Shown here: positions 39,938 to 50,930 of the stretch, piece by piece | Layout: every line of letters starts with the position of its first letter | Position numbering within the stretch: the first letter of the stretch is position 1 | Source of the DNA: Trichopria drosophilae | Lineage: Eukaryota > Arthropoda > Insecta > Hymenoptera > Diapriidae | Assembly: GCA_030407085.1 (NCBI GenBank) | Contig: CM059586.1 | Span: 13,348,001 to 13,412,000, forward strand | Length of the DNA stretch: 64,000 bases | Direction: 5' to 3' | Translations under genes and position numbers: made by a program | Notes under the pieces: generated by a model | The model's input: only the letters and a program-made list of their open reading frames with translations | Databases searched by the model: none | Told to the model about the DNA's origin: nothing

Positions 39938-40115
39938 CGCAAATAGTAAAATAAAAAAGAGTTTAGAATGATTTCGAAATGGGATCTAAAAGAAGTCAGC
40001 TGTCCCACTTTCTGAGGGTTTTCTGAATAGGATGCCATTATGAGATCTTTATGAACTCTTCTTTTAGAGCAAATTTCCAAATCATTCTGAACTCTTTTCT
40101 ACTTTGCTGTCTGGG
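39938..40115. mobile_element. Small foldback MITE
   Basis: The left terminus (AGTAAAATAAAAAAGAGTTT, then AGAATGATTTCGAAAT) is mirrored at the right (AAATCATTCTGAACTC, then TTTTCTACTTTGCTG). Arms are about 40 bp and total length is about 180 bp. An inner pair (ATCTAAAAGAAG and CTTCTTTTAGAG) supports a full foldback. Confidence 0.8.
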
Positions 40116-40580
40116 TTTTTATTTCTTGGTTAATTACAATTTGATTTTACCTTCAAAATGAAGAACTTTTATACTGGACATATTAGCTTTTTTAAAGGTC
40201 ACTTTTAGAGTTCTTAAAGATGTCTTTATGTCGTTTTATTTGAAAAAATGACAACGATTAATTCCCGAAGCTGAACTTGAATAAAGCCATCGTATGGATC
40301 TGTTGACCTTAAGTTGTGAAGTTTTTGACATGTACTTTGATGTCAGGAGGGTGTTGTCAAACATCAACAAACAATTAATAATGTGAAATTTTTTATATTT
40401 GTCATAAGAGGATTGAATAATTAGTATCGAAAATAAATTAATTATAAAAATCAATGGTATTTACAAAAATATAGAGTTGGAGGGGTCCAAATTGAAAAAC
40501 AAAATTTCCAACCTGGGAAAATGAACAATGGAAAATTATGTAAATATGTCTTTGAAATTGAACACAAATTAATATAAAGT
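40116..40580. other. AT-rich non-coding stretch
   Basis: No gene recognised. The minus frame 40236-40454 has no domain. Confidence 0.5.
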
Positions 40581-40875
40581 TCGGCTCCATCATCGTTCAA
40601 AATCACACTTCTTCAGTGTTACGGCCATCACCAACGGAGTTTAAAGCATAATTCTACGGGGCTGCTGCACTCAATAAACCGCGGACTCGAAACGGTCGTT
40701 GTCGTCCACTGTTTCACGACTTAAGTAACACACGGATCGTCAAAATGACACGATGGTTCGTTGACATCTTTAAAAACTCGTTTCTCCCGTTTACGAACCT
40801 GAATGCTGCTATCACGACTTGTCAAATTGGAGTGTTCTCTTCAAATCGTCGTCAGGCTCAAATTAAGTTATTTTT
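40581..40875. other. GC-richer island
   Basis: A single-copy-looking, CG-containing block (CGCGGACTCGAAACGGTCGT near 40680). No frame or splice pair stands out. Confidence 0.35.
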
Positions 40876-40904
40876 TTAACAAAAATGGGTTTTTACTAGA
40901 AAAA

Positions 40905-41100
40905 ATTAAATTGTTACTCTTTAAGAGTGAGTTTTCACCCCGTATCGAGTGATTGAAAGTTAGCTAAATTTTTACTCCTATAGGAAGTGAATGAGTGATA
41001 TTCATAGTATTTGTATCGATAAAATATTTTGGAAAACGAATCTACATTTATCAGAGTGAAAATTCACTCCTTGTGGCGTGAAAATTTAACCACCAGTGTG
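40905..41100. repeat. ACTCC-motif repeat, left part
   Basis: Repeated boxes such as TTACTCTTTAAGAGTGAG, TTTTTACTCCTATAGGAAGT and GTGAAAATTCACTCCTTG lie here. Similar boxes stand on the other side of the 41139 foldback (GTGAGAATTTACTCCTTC at 42692 and TTAAGAGTAAATTCCCACTC at 42738), so the foldback appears to be inserted into this repeat. Confidence 0.5.
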
Positions 41101-41138
41101 AAAAAGTTAATGTTTATTTCAGACAGTTTTTTTCCAGC

Positions 41139-42686
41139 CCCGTTAATGCCCAAAGGACACTTTTTCTTGCTTCTAATTCAATCGAGTATTTGTTATCAAA
41201 ATCAAGGTTAACAAAAAAATTGAGAGGTATATATCAAACTGTTTTCGAGGTCGCTCTTCAAGATTCCGCCGTCGAAATTGAGTTTCAGCCATTAAGAATT
41301 CCAATATGGCGCCGAATTTGAAAAAATGTACAAAAAATTGGAAATTTTGTATTCTTACCAATTTTTTTCGAGCCATTAGAATATTGGGATTCTAGTGAAA
41401 CTCTGCATAAAGGTGAATAAAATACTTCAATTTTAAGAAAAAATTTCTCTTTTATACCTTACAACATTCTGCGACCTCAAAATGGCCGCAAGAATATAAA
41501 TTTCTTTGAAATTTTCTGGACACTAAAACTTAGATTTTTTTGCAAATTTTTTCAAAATTGCAATTTATTTTCGAAAAATTTTAATAAAAATGTAGTGTAT
41601 TCTCTGATAAATTCTATGAGTTTGTTCTCCTTTGCATTTTTTCCAAAAGTTGATAGTTTGTAAAAATGAATTTTAAATATTATAGCCTAGAATTGTTTTC
41701 TCAAAAACTGTCAACATTTGGAAAAAATTGGAAAGAACAGAAAATTCTTAAAATCCATTAGAGAATTTTTTCAACAGTAAATTTTTTTCATAATTTTCGG
41801 ACATAAATTATAATTTGGAAAAAAATTAGTAACAAAAAAATTTCCAAATGTCATAAAAAAAATCTAAGAAAATTCCAGGATATTTCTCGATAAATTCTAA
41901 CAACTTTTCATTCTTACGATTTTTTTTAATAAAGCTCGTAGTTTTTGAGTTAGACGGTCCAGAAAATTTGAAAGAGATTTTCATTGTTGCGGCCATTTTG
42001 AGGTCGTTAGAATGATGCAGGGTATAAAGTAAAATTTTTTCTTAAAATTGAAGTATTTTATTCACCTTTCTTCAGACTTTCAATGGAATTTCAATATTGT
42101 AAAGGCTCGAAAAAAATTGGTAAGAATAAAATTTCTCAATTTTTTTTGAAATTTTTTTCAAATTCTGCGGCTTATTGGAATTCCTGATGGCTGAAAATCA
42201 ATTTTGAACTCGGAATCTTGAAGAGCGACATCGAAAACCGTAGGTTATTTGTTAATTTCGGTTTTGATACGAAATACTCGATTGAAATTGAAGCAAGAAG
42301 AAGTGTCCACAGAAAAAAAAGTCTTAAAATTGTTACATTTCAAATTAAGCACTCTAAAAGGCTTAAATGTCAGTATAAAATTGAGCTAATTTTCTTAAAT
42401 TAAGTCAATAATTGCGCATAATATCTTGCTTTTAGTTTTGGAAACTTACTTTCAGTCAATATTCATGTTATCACAACTTAGGTGTGATAAGCTCGAAAAA
42501 ATTTTCTTTAAGAAATCTGGACTAAAACTAAATTTTGCTGTCTGAAAGTAAGACTTTAAGAGTGAAAATAAACTTAATTTAAACAAATTAGCTCAATTTT
42601 AGACTGAAATTAAGCCTTTTACACTGCTTAATTTGAGATGTAACAATTTTAAGACTTTTCTTCTGTGTCCTTTGGGCGTTCATGGG
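41139..42686. mobile_element. Long TTAA-type foldback element, interrupted by a MITE
   Basis: The arms extend from 41139 to about 41500 and from about 41985 to 42686. Matching blocks include GCCCAAAGGACACTT (left) with AAGTG-TC//CTTTGGGC (right, split by the inner MITE), CGCTCTTCAAGATTCCG with CGGAATCTTGAAGAGCG, TACTTCAATTTTAAGAAAAA with TTTTTCTTAAAATTGAAGTA, and TCAAAATGGCCGC with GCGGCCATTTTGA. The right end is CATGGG followed by TTAA (42687-42690), like a piggyBac-type terminus; the left flank is CAGC, so the left TTAA has been lost. Without the nested element it would be about 1.19 kb. No transposase. Frames at 41029-41376 and 42218-42403 fall in the arms. Confidence 0.9.
42308..42667. 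mobile_element. CACAG...CTGTG foldback MITE, copy 1 (nested)
   Basis: A 360-bp element with termini CACAGAAAAAAAAGTCTTAA and AAGACTTTTCTTCTGTG is inserted in the right arm of the 41139 foldback. Comparing with the intact left arm (GCCCAAAGGACACTT) shows the dinucleotide TC duplicated on both sides (42306-42307 and 42668-42669). Its own arms are near-complete (AAATTGAGCTAATTTTCTTA and TTAGCTCAATTTTAGACTG). It is closest to the copy at 54432 (shared TTTTGGAAACTTACTTTCAG-like interior). Confidence 0.93.
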
Positions 42687-42690
42687 TTAA

Positions 42691-42995
42691 GAGTGAGAAT
42701 TTACTCCTTCAATGGAGTGCCTAAATTTTCTTTATATTAAGAGTAAATTCCCACTCAAACGAATTTTGAGAGTACATATTCCATAAGCGGTACTTTTTTA
42801 CTAACACATTGTAGCCCTTAGTTCCGATGGCTATTTCAAAGCCTTTTCCTACCACTACCTGGGTCAAATATGTCCTACCGCTTGAAAATGCTTAGAGTTG
42901 TGCAATTTATAAAGTACAATTTGAATTTTCTCTGGGTCGAAAATGACCCTGGAGTCGGGATTAGGGATTAATATATTTTGTACAAAATGATTTTA
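42691..42995. repeat. ACTCC-motif repeat, right part
   Basis: Boxes AATTTACTCCTTCAATGGAG and AGTAAATTCCCACTCAAACG belong to the same family as those at 40905. No gene is present. Confidence 0.45.
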
Positions 42996-43680
42996 TCCCT
43001 AAAAACACTTAGAAATTACTACGGTCGACATTTATGGTCGCGTCGTTTGCGTTTGATATTATTTAAGTAACAAAACATTTCACGCGATATAAACGTCATA
43101 CATTGTCAGAATGATCAAATTCAAAATTGAATTACTTTATGACGAGCGAGGTAATAATCTAGTCGTTAACCCTGTTTTCACAGGTATAGAAACTGCCCTT
43201 CTGTTGAGCATTTCCTATATCTCGAAAGAAAATGACGATGAACGCACAGGCCGCAAGTTTCACGTGTCTTCGGCCTCGTTAAATCGGCCACTCCAACAAT
43301 TCACTCGAAAGGGAAAAAAAGTTTACGAGCGTAATAATTCTCTATTCTATTTCCGTTTATTCTAGCGATTGAAAATTTCGAGTTTACGACTGGACTAACA
43401 CGCTCGCGAAATCTAGCGACACTATAAAAATACGAGATCCCGATGCAAGGTCTCTTCATTGCCGGCACGCGTTTCGCTTTTTTATTGCAAATTAGCGAAA
43501 TGCCCTTTGTGAGGAATTATTATCTCGTAAATCTTTCTAATTTGGCTCCGCTCGATGATACTCGAGTTTCTCGATTTCGTTTTATTTTCCTTGACCCCAG
43601 TAATTTATTTCAAAAACTGGACCCATGTCTTGATTTACGTTTATTACCTTTTAATTAGCATAATTTCTTCCTGGATTCTC
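42996..43680. other. GC-richer island
   Basis: A single-copy-looking block with many CG dinucleotides (ACGGTCGACATTTATGGTCG near 43020, TGCCGGCACGCGTTTCGC near 43460). Plus frames 43111-43365 and 43443-43658 lack a recognisable domain. It could be a regulatory intronic block or hold a small exon. Confidence 0.35.
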
Positions 43681-44920
43681 GTCAGTTTTGATTTAAGGGA
43701 TTAAATTCGGAATTACGTAAAAACTCTTTTTTGACAATTAATAGTTAGGTAGGCTTGAATTTTAATATTGCTAATATCCAAAATAAATATAAAATTAAAC
43801 AGAATTTATTTATTCCAATAAGTCTAGAAAACTCATTTCAAAACAACAGTAAATTGAAATTAAAAATCTCTAAAAGAATACAGAAAGTATACCAACTTCT
43901 TTAATATAAAATTCAATATTTAGTCCATTTTATTCAAGCATTTTTATTTGCAAATATAACCTATAAGGTATTTCAGTTTAGTAGTTATATTGTTAGATTT
44001 CTATACCGAACTCCCGAGTTCGAATCAGTTTTCGGGAAGAATTTTGTTCCAAAATCTAATTTATTATTCCACTTCAGAAAAAAATAAATGTTTAATTTAT
44101 TCCTTGGATCCTGGCGTTTCGAATCTCTAAAAAGTTCAGCTCCGTTTTTTTCATAAATCAGCAATGATCCAGAAAATTAAGTAAAAATTTCATTTTTGAC
44201 ATACAATTTTTCCAAAAATTTTCACAACTCTCTGAACTGTACATGCGAGTTTCTGAATTCATCAGGGGTACAAATGTTGCAACTAACATCTTTTCGTTCA
44301 CCATAAGGTGTTATAAATAACTATTATTTACTTGTTAAGCACGATGAACGAAATAGTATATTATGTAACAAGGGCGCAATTATCGATTTTCGACGACGAG
44401 TTTGTCGCAAGAGCGAAGAAAGGGTGACAATCACACTCGTTGTAGATCGATATTTCGCCCATGTTGCATATGATATTTTTTAATACGACAAGCGTGGGTC
44501 TCGAAAATTTCCGACCGAAGATATCGCCACAGGGCGCAAAATCCTGTTCTACTCCCGGAATGTTAGAAATACCATTATTGATAAATAGAAAGTATTAAAT
44601 GGAGTTATTCGATCGTCACATATAAACAATTTTAATTAAGGTTAATTATTAGACTTACATCGATGTTCAACTATTACTATGCAACTTAACCTGCATGTTC
44701 AATAAAAATCTTCCATTTTAATAAAAAGTGCATCATCATAATTTAAAAGCAACGAAACTGATGGAATGCTTATTTTAAGTCTGTATATTGAATTAGTAAG
44801 TGTTACTAACGTTCTCGTTAAAAAATGCGTTGTAAAGCTGATTTATGGCTATCCTGACCTTTCGTTAGGAAAGTGCTTGATAGTGCAAAAGTTTATTCGA
44901 GTTTTGAGAAAGTGTTGTAA
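43681..44920. other. AT-rich stretch with a CG-richer patch
   Basis: No gene. A GTTCGAATC box at 44021-44029 resembles an RNA polymerase III B box, but no credible A box or cloverleaf was found. A CG-richer patch lies at 44340-44560. Confidence 0.45.
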
Positions 44921-45218
44921 TTTGTAGAGCTCCTATTTTTAGGAGGTACCGTTTAAAACGTCATCGTTGCGTCCCGTCGCGGCTCCAACCCTTTTGAAAG
45001 CTATTTACAGCGTTGTAAACGCCAAACTTTCACCCAACCCTTTTTTCTTTACAACGACAAAAATCGTCCGGATATATTCAACCGCCCACCCGAAAAGTCG
45101 TAGGCGCACTTTCACTGACACGTGTCTTTCAAAATTTTTTTGACATTGTTTACGTACGCGTGAAAGTGTTGGAAGGTAGATAATACAGTTTTATTGATTT
45201 CAATTTTTTTTATTGCAG
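44921..45218. other. GC-richer intronic flank of the candidate micro-exon
   Basis: A moderately GC-richer block (GTCATCGTTGCGTCCCGTCG near 44960) ends in the T-rich acceptor tract at 45190-45218. It fits the upstream flank of a conserved exon, but no motif proves this. Confidence 0.35.
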
Positions 45219-45265
45219 ATTACCGAAAGGGCGTCAGGTCGCCGACTCCATCAGATCCTGCATAG
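45219..45265 (+). CDS. Candidate 47-bp internal micro-exon, gene unknown
   Basis: A strong acceptor (pyrimidine-rich tract from about 45190 ending TTTTTTTATTGCAG) is followed after 47 bp by a consensus donor (CATAG|GTGAGT at 45266). Two frames are open: ITERASGRRLHQILH, and LPKGRQVADSIRSCI with one base left over at each side. The third frame ends in TAG. I do not recognise either peptide. The 47-bp length is not a multiple of three, so skipping would shift frame. It could equally be a non-coding 5'-UTR exon. It is the only splice pair in the window where both sites are near consensus and closely spaced in GC-richer sequence. Confidence 0.4.
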
Positions 45266-46325
45266 GTGAGTTCACCAGGCGATTTTCAAAATTTTTATTA
45301 CGCATATTCAAAATAGTTGTTTCGACATTGCGTTCTGATAGCAGTAAATAGTGTTACAATCTTAAAAAATTTAATTCAATAAATTATATTTAAGTCTTAC
45401 GCGAAGAAATATATATGTATATTCAGAATTAGAATAATTATTGCAATATTTGCAATAATTACCGAAAACAATATTATACACATTGTAAGTCTTGCAAGAT
45501 GTATTGCAAATAATATACATTGTAAATAATAATTTTATTCATTATTAAATTATTCATTTTTTTAATTTTTATTTTTTATATAATAAAATATTTTGTGTTT
45601 TTAAGCAATAACATATCATAGATTTTATTATTCCTCATGTAATTTAGTAATATCAAGATTAAAATAATTTTACAATGTAATCAGGCATTGACTCGAAATG
45701 TACTACGTTTATTTTGAATCTGTAAATTACATTTTTTTTAAACATGCAACCATTTTAGTGTTTAACAAAATTAATTGTCAAATATATTTTTGCAGCAACT
45801 CTGCATTTAATTCAGCGTTTATAATATTTTTAAATTACTGAATGCAGAAAAATTAGAATTGCATTTAAAATGTTCATTACTTTTAAGTAATTTTGCTATA
45901 TAAAAAGAATGTTTCCATTGTTATTCTCTGGTAGGAAAATTTGGTGTATAATAAAAATTTGCAAAAATCCTTTGAACCGTTATTGGGGAATTGTGTACTG
46001 AACAATTTCATAATTGTTTGATTTAATTTTAAAAAATCTATAACTATATTCATAAAATTTTAAAAAAATTGGTTTTCAACACGTCAATAATTAAGTAAAC
46101 GTTTAGGAATATTAATATATCAAAAATTCAGTTATTTTATGTATAGTTAATGTAACATTTGTTTTGGAAGTCTTGTAAGATTTCTATTTAATCTATTAGA
46201 GTTTTTAAAATAATCAGACCAGGATATAGTATGTTTGGGAAACATATTTAGTACCGTTTCGAAGAAATGGATGTTCATTACTACTGATATTGTGGTCGAG
46301 AGAACCCATTATTATTTAAAAAAAT
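45266..46325. other. AT-rich stretch, possible intron
   Basis: No gene or repeat seen. If the 45219 exon is real, this is the start of a large intron. Confidence 0.4.
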
Positions 46326-46706
46326 GAAACCTACAAAAATAATTTCTTAAACAACTTTTATTACTGGCTCAAATTTTCTTCTTTTTGCTAGTTAAGAATT
46401 TTTATAAAATGATTCTTGAAACTTTACTGCACGATTTTTGCAAATTTCCGAAGCTAACGACAAACGTCTATTAAAAAAAAAAATTTAAAGCTTAAAAAAC
46501 TTTTAACTTTTAAAAAAAAGTTAAAAAACTTTTCATAATTTCGAAATAATATTAGTGATTAGGAAAATGTAGAGAATCTTTTTCTCGAAACAAATAAACC
46601 GTCATTCGTTACATTCCAAACATTTTTTAAAAAAGTTTAACTGACGATAAGCAGAAAGTTTGAGTCATTAACAAAAGTTGTTTAACAAATTATTTTTGCA
46701 GGTTCC
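46326..46706. mobile_element. 381-bp foldback element
   Basis: The left arm 46326-46394 (GAAACCTACAAAAATAATTT, then AAACAACTTTTATTACTGGC) is inverted at 46637-46706 (ACAAAAGTTGTTTAAC, then AAATTATTTTTGCAGGTTCC). Identity between arms is high over about 70 bp. No target duplication was resolved and there is no coding capacity. Confidence 0.85.
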
Positions 46707-47472
46707 AATTTTTTTCAAGAACCAGAATACTTTCTCCCTTCAACAATGTCATTATTCTAGTGTCATATTTAATGAAACTTTATAATATATAAGTATGAAA
46801 AAGAGATCTACAACAATGGAGTAATATAGATTTCAGATATAGTAGTTTTCGATATAAGTGCGAAATAGTATATTAAGTATCTAGGGCGGAAACAAAGTCA
46901 TTGCAACGAGGGTGATCAGAGGGATTCAAGGGGTAAAAATTACTCATCGCCGAAGAAACAAAAAAATATTACATATTCTTTGGTGAAAACATCGTCAGTC
47001 AAATCGAAATTTGAATTTATAATTCATTTGTTTTCCATTATCAAAGAGTAGTTTTATATATAAATAAGGAAAATTAAGGAAAACAAATCGAAGTAATGTA
47101 TATAGACAATAAAATATGTATTATGGTTTATTTATTCAGACCGCTAAAAATTCTGGAGGGAATTTTATTATACTAAGTATTCAAGGATAAGCTTTTTACA
47201 GATAAAACGCTGCACAATACAAAAAAGTGTTATCTAGATAATGTAATGTATATCATAGGTTTCAAAACAGAATAATACAATTTCCTATACGATTTCCCTG
47301 AAAATAGTAATTCCTACAATATTTTTAACATAATGTTTTTAAGAAATCGTGGTTCTAAACGAGAAGCATAAGCTGCGCCGACGATAATTTGATATCCTAA
47401 CCTAAAATATTCAAATTAAATAGACATATTTTCAAGCCCAAATATACTTTTTATAAATGCACACCAAGTTTT
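46707..47472. other. AT-rich non-coding stretch
   Basis: No gene recognised. Confidence 0.5.
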
Positions 47473-47585
47473 AATGAGATCTGTTCAGAATTAAGCGAGA
47501 ATAAATTTTTTTATAATAAAAAAGTTCGTGTTATCACCTAAGAAATTTATTCTTGCAATTTCTCACCCAATTCTGAACCAATTTC
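47473..47585. repeat. Short inverted repeat
   Basis: AATGAGATCTGTTCAGAATT is inverted as AATTCTGAACCAATTTCG, and AGAATAAATTT as AAATTTATTCT. The overall span is about 110 bp. It is probably a decayed small foldback. Confidence 0.6.
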
Positions 47586-48820
47586 GCTAAAAGTCGATAT
47601 TTAGCAACACTTTAAAGAGAAGAAATATTTGGGAAACAATTCTGTAACTGACCTTGTTCGCATCGCAATATTGCCTTTAAATTGTGAAAAAACAAAACAT
47701 ATTCAAATACTTTGTTATATAACACACGCGACATATTTTTTTAGCGACTATTTTCTCGAATTATATTGTCGCATAACCAAAACAAATCTTCCGTTCTCCA
47801 TGTAAAATACAGAAAGATTAAACCTGATAACTTCACCAGATGAATCCATTTACTTTTTACACACATTTTTCCCCATTCAATCTCATTGTTTAACGGAACA
47901 ACTGGTTAAATTTCGTTTTTTGTTGTATTTTATATACCAAAAAGCACAATATGAAATTAGACCTTATTTGGTTACTTTTTATGTCAAATCATATGCAATA
48001 ATTAAAAAAAGATTACAATTTCCTACTCTCATAAGGTCCATCAAAACATTATTCTTGAAATTCTTAATGTCCTATTTTTTCTTTTTCTTTTCCACGTAAA
48101 CACTCTTTGAGTGTGTGCAAAAATCACAAAAATGTGTGGAAGATAACTTGAGTCAGAGATAGTAGATTTTTGTCTTACGAATACTACGAATCTTACCCAA
48201 TTTTCCAAAATAGCCCGTGCAAAAATATTAAATCCGTAACCGATCCGCGATGGATCTGCAGCGGATAAAAAGTCTGCTTTTGGAGACGAATGTTGATTTA
48301 TATTGGACCTATTTTTCGTATTCTTTGTGTACCGACAATTCATTACGGATGTAACCTTTAATGAAATTTTTAAAATTGCTTAACTATTTTTAGTATACAA
48401 AGCATTAAAAATTAAGTCCACAGATAGTGTGAATCGTCAAAAAAAAAAACAGACTTTTACAGAATAGATCCACCACAGATCCATCAGGGATCCGTCCCGA
48501 ATTTAAAATGTTTGTACAGGGCTTTATTGGTCATTTGAGGTTAATTCACATAAAAATCTGAAGCGATGGGTTAAATTCAATGCCAAAGATTTTACCTACC
48601 ATTTCTGATAAGTTGTCTGAAATTTTACTCCCAACTACGATACAATTATATTAATAATAAACAATAACATTTTAACTTCTTAATTATTGTTCGCTTAAAA
48701 GGAAAACATAACATTAGTATCTCGACTGTCATCAGTCGAAAGATCATTTAAGATTTCATAACGAAAATCAATACTTTCGAAAATATGTTGAAGTCCTACT
48801 TTCTCTTAAAAAAGCTTCAG
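47586..48820. other. AT-rich non-coding stretch
   Basis: No gene recognised. The minus frame 48041-48343 (100 codons) is basic and low in complexity, has no domain and is not flanked by clear splice sites. The boxes GATCCGCGATGGATCTGC (48241) and GATCCATCAGGGATCCGTC (48478) form a diverged inverted motif on its two sides. Confidence 0.45.
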
Positions 48821-49390
48821 GTAACGTGCGTTTTTCGAAATCGATACTTCTACCTCGCGAAATAAATCGAGTATATCAATTATTCCGCTTGTATACGTGA
48901 AGTAAACATTATCGATTTTATTAACTCGTAGGAGGATTGTCTTTACATTTTCATTTTAGGGAACCGTCGGGATCGAGCAATCAGCATCGCGGCTTATAAT
49001 TAAAGACGACTGGGTTCCTGCTATTAATTTAATACTTGATGCGTTAAAGGAGGTTCGTAATTGCAGGAGAACTCGCTTTGTGTATACGGAACCAATTAAC
49101 GCGAATCGCTCGCTATCTTGGATCATTTGCATTTTCACCCTTCGGCCTCGAAACTGGCACTGATCAGCCATAATGCCTCGGTATAAGCCGGTTAATGAGT
49201 CCACCATCGAGATTGCCTCGAGGAGAAGAATTTTCGAAATTCAAAATTCTTACGTATATACTTTACGATCGCTCGTAAAATTCACCTAAGCGTCTTTGAA
49301 TCTCTTTCGAGGTGAATTTCGCGGTGGTTCTTTATTCGCAATCCGCGCGAAATCTCGGGAACGTTAGAGAACGTTACGCTACCATGAATG
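48821..49390. other. GC-richer island with an acceptor-like site
   Basis: A single-copy-looking block. A fair acceptor (CTTTACATTTTCATTTTAG) precedes 48960, after which a plus frame is open for 67 codons to TGA at 49161-49163. The opposite strand is open too (48956-49207, 83 codons). I recognise neither product. TAAT-type motifs and CG-rich ends (GCGGTGGTTC, CGCGCGAAATCTCGGGAACG) would also fit a regulatory element. Confidence 0.35.
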
Positions 49391-49542
49391 TTCTATACAT
49401 GCAACATTTTTTTATGATAAAATATACACAGGAATATGAATAAAAAGATTTTTTTGAAATCAGAATCTTAACTTGAACGTGTCGTATAAAATTATATCTG
49501 ACTGATCATGAAATTGATCAAACTGGGCCGAATGAGATTTTA

Positions 49543-49586
49543 GATCCACGTTGATCAGAGTCAAATAACTCTGATCAAGTGGGATC
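49543..49586. repeat. Hairpin with TTGATCAGAGT arms
   Basis: TTGATCAGAGT (49551-49561), a 6-base loop, then ACTCTGATCAA (49568-49578) is perfect. It extends to 19-bp arms with two mismatches (GATCCACG against GATCCCAC). Further TGATCA and TTGATC boxes lie at 49500-49750, so the hairpin may be the centre of a decayed foldback. Confidence 0.8.
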
Positions 49587-49759
49587 TATAAAAAATGTGA
49601 AACATGATTCAAGTCTAAATATTTTTAGATGCAATTATAGCGAATAATGATCGATAGTGATCAAAATAAGAGACATGTAGACCAGAATTAAATCGGGTAT
49701 CACATTTTCAAAATATCGCTGATCAAATTTCGCCAATTGATCCGACCTGTACACTATAA

Positions 49760-50290
49760 AAACAAGTATTTTACTTTTAGCCGCAATTACCTTATTTTAT
49801 ACGTTAAAGTGCATTAGAATAAGAAGTTAACTAGGCCTGCTGGTTAGTTGGCTACTACGTAATTATCGACCTTTTGGGGTGTAGTATGATCAAATCATCA
49901 AAATGAAACCGATACGTTCTATTTTCATGAATTGAAATTGCAAATGTTTAGATTGCAAGAAGAAATTGTCATAACATCTGGTATTTTGTTGTTTAACTAT
50001 TTAGTTTCAAGATAATGAAGTTTCAAATTTTAAGAAATTTCAAAACATGAAGTTTGATTCTATCTAATTTTTTCCAATGGTAGAATAATTTGTTCTGGGT
50101 ATATAACAACAATAATTTCACATACTATACGTGCATTGCCTCCTTCCTTTCTTATATTTACTATTTACTATAATGAGACTTTATTTTTATTTATATGCGG
50201 TCGAGAAATTTTAAATTAATTAATTTTGTTTCTACCTAGTCTGTAAAAGTCCAATTTGACGCTCTTCTAATCACATTCGCTCCATTTGGT
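49760..50290. other. AT-rich non-coding stretch
   Basis: No gene recognised. Confidence 0.5.
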
Positions 50291-50294
50291 TCCA

Positions 50295-50930
50295 TCATAG
50301 TTTCGGTAGCACGTCTTTATTTCACGGATAAATAATCACACGAGAAAATGTCACGGACATTTCATCACACGTCAAATTATCACAATGATAAAATATCACA
50401 TTGATAAAATGTGACACATTTACAAATTTCCTCGTGCAGCCATATTCATTTATGAATTAATAGGAGTAAGCGGAGTTCTGTCTGTTTAGGTTAGGTTAGT
50501 TATAGGACACACATATGCTTTTAAGCATTATTAGTGGTGAACAGAATTCTGAGTAGTTAGATTAGGTTAGTTTCGTGACGTTGCCATTTCTCTCTCCCCC
50601 ATTTTAGTAAATGAAATTTTATTTAAAATAATTCCCGCCATAATAACCAGGGTTAAATAGTCTGATGCCAAAATGGCGGAGCCGAAACATCCGACGCCAA
50701 ACCAGAGGGGCCAAAATGTACTAACGCCAGAAAGGCGTCGGAAAAAGACTGACATGAATTTCGGGGAGTAATGTCCAATTTTTTTGAGCTGGTTTTTTGC
50801 CACAGTGATATTTTTGTTTATGGTTATTTGGCCATGTGATATTTTGTCGTGCTATCAATTGACGTGTTCTATTTTGTCGTGTGATTAGTTGTCATGTGAA
50901 ATAAAGACGTGGAGCCATAATTTCGATCAT
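50295..50930. mobile_element. Foldback element with TCACA/TGTGA boxes
   Basis: The left terminus includes CACGTCTTTATTTCAC (50310-50325) and the right has GTGAAATAAAGACGTG (50896-50911). Inside each arm a degenerate unit recurs several times: ATCACACG, GTCACGG, AATTATCACAATGATAAAAT and ATATCACATTGATAAAATGT on the left; GTGATATTTT, TCGTGCTATC and TTTTGTCGTGTGATTAG on the right. The interior has two GGTTAGGTTAG-type boxes and a block of GCC-rich direct repeats (AAAATGGCGGAGCCGAAA, GACGCCAAACCAGAGG). A minus frame at 50567-50803 lies in the interior and is not domain-bearing. Confidence 0.8.

Noticed and set aside
44021..44029. tRNA or tRNA-derived SINE from the GTTCGAATC box
   Set aside because: The B-box-like sequence is present, but I found no acceptable A box, no cloverleaf pairing and no T-run terminator at the right distance.
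50485..50500. Interstitial telomere repeat (TTAGG)n
   Set aside because: Only about two GGTTAG units, repeated once nearby. This is too short and lies inside a foldback element.
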